DNA from: an uncultured Clostridium sp.
Lineage (GTDB): Bacteria > Bacillota > Clostridia > TANB77 > CAG-508
Direction: 5' to 3'
Length of the DNA stretch: 64,000 nucleotides
Assembly (NCBI GenBank): GCA_947572725.1
Contig: CANPDB010000002.1
Span: 1-64,000, forward strand
Part shown: one piece after another, positions 57,133 through 63,530 of the stretch
How the letters are laid out: every line of letters starts with the position of its first letter
Position numbering within the stretch: position 1 is the stretch's first letter
Translations under genes and position numbers: made by a program
The notes under the pieces: generated by a model
The model's database searches: none
The model's input: the letters and a program-made list of their open reading frames with translations, nothing else
What the model was told of the DNA's origin: nothing

Positions 57133-57259
57133 TTAATTATGACAGTTTTTATACATACAATTTTAATAGCACAAAGAGGATAGTATTTATATACAAAAAA
57201 TATATAAATACTATCCTCTGGGAGCAAGTAATTTTTAATTTATAAACTGTCATAATTAA
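57133..57259. repeat. Family A palindromic element, copy A9 (no centre)
   Basis: The core (57165-57230) runs from AATAGCACAAAGAGGATAGT to ACTATCCTCTGGGAGCAAGT with only a short ATACAAAAAATAT loop, so core I and core II are both absent. The outer arms TTAATTATGACAGTTT (57133-57148) and AAACTGTCATAATTAA (57244-57259) are a perfect 16-bp match. It is the minimal form of the family. Confidence 0.85.
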
Positions 57260-57284
57260 TTTTAAGGCTTTCTAATTTGTTTTA

Positions 57285-58115
57285 CTATTTTATATAAATA
57301 CTTGGATCTACTTGAATAGAATCCTTCAATACTTCGAAATGCAAATGTGGTTCATCAGCAGTTTCAAAGACAGCTGTATTACCAACAGTTCCTATGCTTT
57401 GTCCTTTTTCAACTTTTTCTCCTTCTACAACAAATTCAGAAGTTAAAAGATTTGCATAAACTGTTTGGAAACCATCTTGATGTTCTATTACGATTGTTAA
57501 ACCATATCTTGGGTCATTTTTTATTGACTTTACAGTTCCTGCTTCAGCTGATTTTACAACTGTTGTTTTTTCTGCTTTTATATCAATTCCCATATGTGTT
57601 GTCCATTCTTTTAAAGTTTCAGAATAGATTAAATTATCTTTTGCATATTCTCTTGTAACCTCTCCATCAACTGGTTTTTGGAATGCTAATTCTTTTTTGG
57701 TTTCTTTTGTAGTTTCAGTTGCATTTGTTTGTGCTGTATTTGTGTTCTTAGTAGAATTAGTTTTTGTTGTATTTTTTACTGTAGTATTTGAAGTTGTTTT
57801 GTTTGTTGTATTTTGTGTAGTATTATTTTTAGTATTAGTAGAATTTGTTGTGTTTGTATTAGTTTCATTTTTAGACTCTTCTACAGATTTACCAATTTCC
57901 GTACTAACACTTTCAGAATCTTCTGTTGCATCTCCTGCAATTTTTGCCATTTGCTCTAATGTCATACTTTCATCTTTAACTTCATTACTTAGGTTTTTAC
58001 TATACATTAGTAATGCTACAACAATAACCGCTAAAATAGCTACTCCTATTCCACTATACATTATGACTTTATCACTCACTGAATTATTTTGATTTTTTCT
58101 AAAATTTCTTCTCAT
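57285..58115 (-). CDS. spoIIQ: M23 peptidase-fold protein, SpoIIQ-like
   Basis: This membrane-anchored M23/LytM protein has 276 aa, with an N-terminal helix (IGVAILAVIVVALLMYS), a Thr/Asn-rich linker of about 60 residues and a C-terminal LytM domain. The metal-site positions HMGIDIKAE and HLHFEVL look intact, as in clostridial SpoIIQ enzymes. It directly follows spoIID in the sporulation block, the usual place of spoIIQ. SpoIIQ links the forespore membrane to the mother cell via SpoIIIAH during engulfment. I choose ATG 58115 (MRRNFRK) with AGGAGG upstream. Confidence 0.82.
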   Translation of the reverse strand: MRRNFRKNQNNSVSDKVIMYSGIGVAILAVIVVALLMYSKNLSNEVKDESMTLEQMAKIAGDATEDSESVSTEIGKSVEESKNETNTNTTNSTNTKNNTTQNTTNKTTSNTTVKNTTKTNSTKNTNTAQTNATETTKETKKELAFQKPVDGEVTREYAKDNLIYSETLKEWTTHMGIDIKAEKTTVVKSAEAGTVKSIKNDPRYGLTIVIEHQDGFQTVYANLLTSEFVVEGEKVEKGQSIGTVGNTAVFETADEPHLHFEVLKDSIQVDPSIYIK

Positions 58116-58175
58116 ATAATCCTCCTTTAATAGTTTGTTATTACAAGTATTTCCTATTTTTAGAAGATTATACAT

Positions 58176-59222
58176 TTACAAAGAATTTATTTCTTTTATT
58201 TCTACACCAACATAAAAATGTTTAATAATTTCCTCATAATTGCTACCTTGTTTAGCCATTGTATCAGCTCCTGTTTGACTCATTCCTACTCCATGTCCAT
58301 AACCTTTTACAGAAAATATGATGTGACCATTTTCTTTTTTTATTTCAAAATTAGTTGACTTTAATCCTAGTAAAGTTCTAACTTCTACACCTGATAACTC
58401 ATGATTTCCAAATTTGACTGTTTTAACTCTTTTGCTGTCTGTATATTCTAAAATTTTAATATCTTCTTCATTGCTAAAATTAATTTGTATATCACTATAT
58501 TTTGTTTTTAATTTATTTATCAATTCTTGCTGAATTAAATTAACTTCTGAACTATATTGTGTATAACCTTCCTCTCCTGCTGTTTCTACTACTTGCAAAT
58601 ATGGTAATCCAGAACCTCCCCATACATTTACAGGTAATTCTGTTATCCCTCCACTATTTGCATGAAAAAATGCGTTTATTGGTTGATTTTGATAAGTTAC
58701 AATTTTACCTTGTGTTTCTTTCACACATTGCTGTATTTTTTGCCAATTACTCTCTCTTTTGCTTTCTTCCCATCTAGCAAACCTATCTTCCTTTGAAACC
58801 CATGCTTGACAACAAGTTGAAGCATCACATATGTCCGCATTTTCATGTTTTTTATTTTGAATTTTATAAATTGTATATGTTCTTGCAACAATTGCTTGAG
58901 CTTTTAATGCTTCTAATTCATAATCTGCTGGCATTTCAGCTGATACAACATTACACAAATAGTCATCCAATGCTACTTCTTCTACTTGCCCTGTTTTTGC
59001 ATGTAGTAACTTTATTGTTCCATATTTTTGATAATTGTATTCAGTTGTTTCTTGGTTTGATGAATTTTGATTTTCTCCTTGTTGATTACTCTCCTGATTA
59101 TTTTCCACTTGAATTTCTTGATTATCACTAGAAAAAGTGCTTATATCTCTTTTTGTAACTAGTGCTGGAAGAATAAAACAGATAAAAATGAAAGTAACAA
59201 AATAGATAAGAACTTTTTTCAC
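58176..59222 (-). CDS. spoIID: Stage II sporulation protein D (SpoIID), lytic transglycosylase
   Basis: SpoIID cuts peptidoglycan so that the mother-cell membrane can engulf the forespore. The 348-aa protein has an N-terminal signal/anchor (LIYFVTFIFICFILPALV), the catalytic segment SAEMPADYELEALKAQAIVA with the conserved Glu, and the C-terminal GHGVGMSQTGADTMA. It starts with GTG at 59222 after GAAGGTG. A cysteine pair in CDASTCCQAW is typical of clostridial members. Confidence 0.95.
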   Translation of the reverse strand: MKKVLIYFVTFIFICFILPALVTKRDISTFSSDNQEIQVENNQESNQQGENQNSSNQETTEYNYQKYGTIKLLHAKTGQVEEVALDDYLCNVVSAEMPADYELEALKAQAIVARTYTIYKIQNKKHENADICDASTCCQAWVSKEDRFARWEESKRESNWQKIQQCVKETQGKIVTYQNQPINAFFHANSGGITELPVNVWGGSGLPYLQVVETAGEEGYTQYSSEVNLIQQELINKLKTKYSDIQINFSNEEDIKILEYTDSKRVKTVKFGNHELSGVEVRTLLGLKSTNFEIKKENGHIIFSVKGYGHGVGMSQTGADTMAKQGSNYEEIIKHFYVGVEIKEINSL

Positions 59223-59321
59223 ATAAACACCTTCTTTAAAAATTAATATATGAACTTTTGAGATTAAATAAATATTATAAATCTAAATTATAACTTTTTG
59301 TTTTTATATTTAAAATACTAA

Positions 59322-60050
59322 TTATGAACTAAGTTTTAACCTCATATTATTTAAAATTTTACGTTCGATTCTTGATACTTGAACTTGTGTTATACCTAAT
59401 ATTTTCGCCACTTGTGATTGTGTTTTTTCTTTGTAAAATCTTAACATTATTACTTCTTTATCTCTTTTTTCGAGCCCATTAATTAGTTCTTTTACTGTTA
59501 ATTGGTTAGTAATCATTTCTTCTTCATTTTTATCTGTTGATATTTGTTCAATCAAACTAATACTATTTCCATTTTTTTGATTTGTATAACTGGCATTTTC
59601 AATAGACTCAACATGTGCTGTTGCTTCTAATGCCAATGCAATATCTTCTTTAGCTACTTTTAGTTCTTTTGAAATTTCCTCTATTGAAATTTCTTCACCT
59701 TTTTTTGCTAAATATTCTTTTTGTAATTCTTTTATTTTTATTCCTAATTCTTTGATACTTCTACTTACTTTAATTGGTCCATCATCTCTTATATATCTTT
59801 TTATTTCTCCTATCATATATGGTACTGCATATGTTGATAATCGTACTTCGAAATTTGTATCAAATCTTTTTATTGATTTAATAAAACCCATACAGCCTAT
59901 TTGATATAGGTCTTCTATTTCATAACCTCTTCCATTAAATCTTCTTACAATACTCCATATTAATCCATTATTATTTTCTATTAATTTTTCTAGTTCTCTT
60001 TTATCTCCTGCTTGGGCTTTTTTAATTGAAGTTATGTCATTCTCGTACAT
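59322..60050 (-). CDS. sigF: Forespore-specific RNA polymerase sigma factor F
   Basis: SigF drives early forespore transcription. The 242-aa protein has region 2 (DLYQIGCMGFIKSIKRFD and STYAVPYMIGEIKRYIRDDG), region 3 and region 4 (SQVAKILGITQVQVSRIERK). It follows spoIIAB by 19 nt, the universal operon order. Its activity is expected to be held by SpoIIAB until SpoIIAA is dephosphorylated. Confidence 0.95.
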   Translation of the reverse strand: MYENDITSIKKAQAGDKRELEKLIENNNGLIWSIVRRFNGRGYEIEDLYQIGCMGFIKSIKRFDTNFEVRLSTYAVPYMIGEIKRYIRDDGPIKVSRSIKELGIKIKELQKEYLAKKGEEISIEEISKELKVAKEDIALALEATAHVESIENASYTNQKNGNSISLIEQISTDKNEEEMITNQLTVKELINGLEKRDKEVIMLRFYKEKTQSQVAKILGITQVQVSRIERKILNNMRLKLSS

Positions 60051-60069
60051 ATTCCACCCACTTTTCTTT

Positions 60070-60543
60070 TTATTTGTTTGCTATCATTTCAAATTCCTCT
60101 TGCTCATCTTCTTTTGGCTTTATTTCTTTTACCATTGTTATTTTTGTTCCTAAGCCAATAATTGATTCAATTTGTATATCATCCATAAAACTCTCCATAA
60201 TTGTAAATCCCATTCCTGACCTCTCTAAATTTGGCTTTGTTGTATATAATGGCTCTTTTGCTATATCAACATTTTCAATACCTTTTCCCTTGTCAGAAAT
60301 TTCTATTATGATTTTGTTTTCTGTTAATTTAGCTGACATTTTTACAATTCCTTGCTTGTCCTCATAACCATGAATAATACAATTTGTAACAGCTTCTGAG
60401 ACAGCAGTTTTTATATCTGCTAGTTCTTCTATTGTTGGGTCTAATTGTGAAGCAAATGCTGCTATTGCAATCCTTGCAAAGGCTTCATTTACTGATTTAC
60501 TTACAAATTCTAATTTCATTTCATTTTTAAAAGTTTCTTTCAT
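60070..60543 (-). CDS. spoIIAB: Anti-sigma F factor SpoIIAB (serine kinase)
   Basis: This GHKL-type kinase (157 aa) binds SigF and phosphorylates SpoIIAA. It shows the N box [17 protein letters not shown], the G1 box [12 protein letters not shown] and G2 region [14 protein letters not shown]. It lies between spoIIAA and sigF. The 247-nt gap to spoIIAA is unusual, because these genes normally overlap or nearly so; the gap holds family B element B5. Confidence 0.95.
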   Translation of the reverse strand: MKETFKNEMKLEFVSKSVNEAFARIAIAAFASQLDPTIEELADIKTAVSEAVTNCIIHGYEDKQGIVKMSAKLTENKIIIEISDKGKGIENVDIAKEPLYTTKPNLERSGMGFTIMESFMDDIQIESIIGLGTKITMVKEIKPKEDEQEEFEMIANK

Positions 60544-60605
60544 TACATTTCCTTTCCTAAAATACTTGTAATTTTTATGTATTTTATCTTTTAATCTATT
60601 TTTTG

Positions 60606-60784
60606 TTATAATTCACAATTATTATTGCCATACAAAATTTATTAGTATTTTTTCTAAAGTAACTCCCAACTTCGGACCAACTGTAACTAAAGTAACAGTT
60701 GGTAACCTTGTCGGTCCCCCCGAATTGTTACTTTATAAAAAATATAATAAATTTTATTAATAATAATTTAGATTTGAATTGTAA
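60606..60784. repeat. Family B element, copy B5, inside the spoIIA operon
   Basis: The outer arms TTATAATTCACAATTATTAT (60606) and AATAATAATTTAG..GAATTGTAA (60760-60784) pair. The inner arms AAAATTTATTAGTATTTTTT and AAAAAATATAATAAATTTT pair. The centre has CCAACTGTAAC/GTTACAGTTGG-type hairpins and GGTCCCCCCGAA. It lies between spoIIAA and spoIIAB and must be in the operon transcript unless it ends transcription. Confidence 0.8.
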
Positions 60785-60790
60785 CTAAAT

Positions 60791-61114
60791 TTACGCTAAT
60801 TTTTCTTCTTGGCTAATTGGTATTAATCTTAAAATACCACTCATTTCAAAGATTTTTTTCACACTTTGTGTTAGATTACTTACTTCTAATTTTGCTCCTA
60901 ACATATTGGCGAATTTGTATCTACCTATAATCAGACCTATACCCGCACTATCCATGAAAGTAACACTATCAAAATCAAACACAACTTTTTTAGGCATATA
61001 TCTTTCAATTTCATAATCTGCTTTCCTCCTTATCTTTTGAACACTATAATCATCAATTTCATCTGTAATTTTTAAAACTAATAGCTTGTCCTCTTCATAA
61101 AATTTTGATTCCAT
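60791..61114 (-). CDS. spoIIAA: Anti-sigma F factor antagonist SpoIIAA
   Basis: This STAS-domain protein of 107 aa carries the phosphorylatable serine in FMDSAGIGLIIGRYK near residue 56. I choose ATG 61114 (MESKFYEE) with AAAGGAGG upstream rather than the longer frame to 61177. When dephosphorylated it displaces SigF from SpoIIAB. It is the first gene of the spoIIA operon. Confidence 0.93.
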   Translation of the reverse strand: MESKFYEEDKLLVLKITDEIDDYSVQKIRRKADYEIERYMPKKVVFDFDSVTFMDSAGIGLIIGRYKFANMLGAKLEVSNLTQSVKKIFEMSGILRLIPISQEEKLA

Positions 61115-61175
61115 TTTTTCCTCCTTTAGTTTTTCTTTTGGTATTATAATATCTTTTCCAGTATTTTCCAAGAGC

Positions 61176-61224
61176 AAAAAAATAGAAGTTTTGTCGAATT
61201 TAGAGAACTTTTCGACAAAACTTC
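61176..61224 (-). terminator. Intrinsic terminator of the DUF308 gene
   Basis: GAAGTTTTGTCGAA pairs perfectly with TTCGACAAAACTTC around a 12-nt loop and is followed on the minus strand by a run of seven T. It separates the DUF308 gene from the spoIIA operon. Confidence 0.9.
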
Positions 61225-61235
61225 TTTAACTAACA

Positions 61236-61314
61236 AAACAAGTTATAAAATATTCAAAAGTACTTATCCAAGCTAATCTTCAATACACCTTTTTCATATT
61301 TTATAACTTGTTTC
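61236..61314. repeat. Inverted repeat downstream of the DUF308 gene
   Basis: ACAAGTTATAAAATATTCAA (61238-61257) pairs with a region ending CATATTTTATAACTTGT (61295-61311), with a short centre of about 40 nt. It resembles the AT-rich inner arms of family B but lacks their outer ends. Confidence 0.55.
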
Positions 61315-61345
61315 ATTAATATATTATTTATTGTAAATTCATTTT

Positions 61346-61879
61346 TTATTTTAAATAGTTGTCCACTTTTTTTATAAAAATAAAGTTTTCTATAATATTA
61401 ACAACTCCATACGAAACAATGATAATTCCTATAGTTTGTAATATTGCTCCACTATTTACTAATATATATATTCCTGCAATAATAATCATTATAGATAATA
61501 TTAAGCTTATAAGCCATAATCTAGATTGATAATCTTTCCATACAATTATTGTTTGCAAATTCATAATTCCACTATAAATTATACAGATTGCTATAACTAT
61601 TCTAAAAATAGATGAAATAATATCTGCACAATTCATTATTACAATTCCTGCAATAATCGCTACTATGCCTATTGCTAGTAAATACCTATTTGTTTTATCA
61701 GTTGAAAAATATTCAGATAGTTTAAATATTCCTAATAATATAAAAATAAGTCCTAAAATTATTGCAATAAACGATACAATAGCTTCTGGATTCGCAATTA
61801 GCATAACACCAAATAATACAAATATTATAGATAGTATAATATCTGTCCATCCTGATTTTTTCAAAATTTTTTCTAACAT
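61346..61879 (-). CDS. DUF308 (HdeD-like) small membrane protein
   Basis: This 177-aa protein has six evenly spaced hydrophobic segments, in the tandem three-helix pattern of DUF308/HdeD proteins (GWTDIILSIIFVLFGVMLIA, IAIILGLIFILLGIFKLSEY). In enteric bacteria HdeD is linked to acid resistance; the role in Clostridia is unknown. It stands alone before the spoIIA operon and is closed by its own terminator. Confidence 0.82.
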   Translation of the reverse strand: MLEKILKKSGWTDIILSIIFVLFGVMLIANPEAIVSFIAIILGLIFILLGIFKLSEYFSTDKTNRYLLAIGIVAIIAGIVIMNCADIISSIFRIVIAICIIYSGIMNLQTIIVWKDYQSRLWLISLILSIMIIIAGIYILVNSGAILQTIGIIIVSYGVVNIIENFIFIKKVDNYLK

Positions 61880-61978
61880 ATTATTACCCTCTTTGCTTCT
61901 ATTTTATATTACTATATCACATTATTCCTTTATTGTCATCATTTTAACATACCATATTTTAAAATTTCTAGTTCTTTT

Positions 61979-62135
61979 GTTACTACTCAGACTTCTAGTT
62001 ATCTACTCGCTCCCAGAAGTTTATATATTCAATTTTTTTAGGCTCCCCCAAGTAATTCCTACTCGTATCCTCCTAAAAAAATTGAATATATAAACTTCTT
62101 CGCGCTATTTTAAGTTATTTAGTCTGAACAGTAAC
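61979..62135. repeat. Family A palindromic element, copy A10 (core I)
   Basis: The core (62004-62109) is TACTCGCTCCCAGAAGTTTA through GCGCTATT. The stem AGAAGTTTATATATTCAATT continues through TTTTTTAGG and has a perfect 28-bp complement around the core I loop CTCCCCCAAGTAATTCCTAC. The outer arms GTTACTACTCAGACT (61979-61993) and AGTCTGAACAGTAAC (62121-62135) match except for two bases. It is the clearest copy. Confidence 0.87.
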
Positions 62136-62214
62136 GTTCTTTTTAATATTTCTCTTCCTTATTAAAATGACAAACGAATAAAATAGTACTTTTACAGTAC
62201 TATTTCCGTTTAAA

Positions 62215-62406
62215 TTATGCATTTTCAGTTTCTTTTTTAGCAATTACTTCTTTTCCATCATAATATCCACAATTTTTACAAACTCTATGTGGCATTACTG
62301 GTTCGTGACAATGTGGACAGCTTGTATATGTTGGATTTTCTTTTTTCCATGTAGATCTTTTTGCATGTGTTCTTGCTTTAGACCATCTTCTTTTTGGTTG
62401 TGCCAT
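62215..62406 (-). CDS. rpmF: 50S ribosomal protein L32
   Basis: This 63-aa ribosomal protein has the N-terminal QPKRRWSKARTHAKRSTWK and four zinc-binding cysteines in SCPHCHEPV and RVCKNCGYY. The zinc-binding (C+) form is the one expected in zinc-replete conditions. It starts with ATG 62406 after GGAGGGA. It stands alone here; in many Firmicutes it lies next to fatty-acid genes. Confidence 0.96.
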   Translation of the reverse strand: MAQPKRRWSKARTHAKRSTWKKENPTYTSCPHCHEPVMPHRVCKNCGYYDGKEVIAKKETENA

Positions 62407-62572
62407 ATCAATTCCCTCCTTGCTTTAGATATATGTTTTATATCTTTTTCTATTTTTTCATTATTATAGTCACTATAAGATTATACAAGTATTTTACTCT
62501 TTTGTCAATAGTTGGATTTGTTTATTATTTAATATGTGATTTATTTAAATAATTTAAAATATCAAGAAGGAG

Positions 62573-63112
62573 TTATTCGCAATTTTTCTTATATAACATT
62601 TTTATATTCTTTTTTGTAAATACCTTATCAACGCCATCTTTAGCAACCTGTTCGAAAACCTCTGTAATAAAATCATCTATTTTTTCATTTACCCTTATTT
62701 TCTCTCTTTCTTTTTTCCAGTAATTCAGTTCAAGTTCTTTAGTCCAATTTTTACCCTCATAAATAATCCCAGCAGCCAACTTATCACATATCATTTCAGC
62801 TGCATATTTATATGGCATAACTGGTGTCTGAATAGGTCCACTCTCATCATACCAATATTGTGGATGATGTCTATTTCTACCTTTATGATGTAGCCATGCT
62901 TCTGAATATCCTTTATCCTTTTTAGCCTCTGTAATTGGTGAATGTGTACCAACATAATAATTAGCACTTTCTATAAATTCTGTTGGTGAATACTTAGAAA
63001 AGTCATGCATAAATCCTCTCCATGGTTCACCTATTTTACAACATAATTTGAATACTACCCATTTGTGGTGTGTAATTAATTTAAAATGTTTTATTGCATT
63101 TTTTAATTTCAC
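62573..63112 (-). CDS. DUF5662-family protein
   Basis: This 179-aa protein matches the DUF5662 family in its pattern FMHDFSKYSPTEF, KGYSEAWLHHKGRNRHHPQY and MPYKYAAEMICD. Histidine and aspartate placement resembles HD-type metal sites, but its activity is unknown. I choose the GTG at 63112, 7 nt after AGGAGG. The open frame continues upstream to an ATG at 63157, but those 15 codons are encoded by family D element D3, so that start is spurious. Confidence 0.8.
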   Translation of the reverse strand: MKLKNAIKHFKLITHHKWVVFKLCCKIGEPWRGFMHDFSKYSPTEFIESANYYVGTHSPITEAKKDKGYSEAWLHHKGRNRHHPQYWYDESGPIQTPVMPYKYAAEMICDKLAAGIIYEGKNWTKELELNYWKKEREKIRVNEKIDDFITEVFEQVAKDGVDKVFTKKNIKMLYKKNCE

Positions 63113-63124
63113 TTTTTTTCCTCC

Positions 63125-63262
63125 TGAGACAAGTGGGACAGTCTTAAAATGTCTCACTCTTTTTATTTAAATTTGTCGAAAATAGTAATATAGTTATAAA
63201 CATTTGTGACTATCAGCGACTTTGAAGGTGTGAGACATTTTAAGACTGTCCCACTTGTCTCA
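63125..63262. repeat. Family D element D3 with perfect 33-bp inverted ends
   Basis: TGAGACAAGTGGGACAGTCT and the next 13 nt (63125-63157) are an exact complement of 63230-63262. Each end is itself a TGAGACA..TGTCTCA hairpin. The 72-nt interior contains TTTGTCGAAAAT and AGCGACTTTGA. The structure is that of a small non-autonomous element, or a paired REP (BIME-like) unit. It lies 12 nt upstream of the DUF5662 start. Confidence 0.87.
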
Positions 63263-63329
63263 TTTTCTCACATTTTTTTATTAAAATCAATAAATCTTTT
63301 TAGATTTTTTGCATAAACTATAAAAAGAT

Positions 63330-63485
63330 GTTACTGTTCAGACTTAATAACTTAAAATAGCGCGAAGAAATGTATATATTCAATTTTCTTAGGAGGATAC
63401 GAGTAGGAATTACTTGAGGCAGTCTAAAAAAATTAATATATAAACTTCTGGTAGCGGGTACTTAATATTAAATCTAAACAGTAAC
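63330..63485. repeat. Family A palindromic element, copy A11 (core I)
   Basis: The core (63356-63460) runs from AATAGCGCGAAGAAATGTAT to AACTTCTGGTAGCGGGTA with the core I loop AGGATACGAGTAGGAATTAC. The outer arms GTTACTGTTCAGACTTAATA (63330-63349) and TATTAAATCTAAACAGTAAC (63466-63485) are complementary with two mismatches. It lies in the promoter region of the asparagine synthase gene. Confidence 0.85.
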
Positions 63486-63530
63486 AAAAAAGATTACTAT
63501 ATACTTAAAAATTTTATTTTGGAGGTTATT

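Noticed and set aside
13029..63485. Family A copies as simple Rho-independent terminators
   Set aside because: The conserved ends and loop sequences, copies with interchangeable centres and copies inside operons go well beyond a terminator, although some may act as one.
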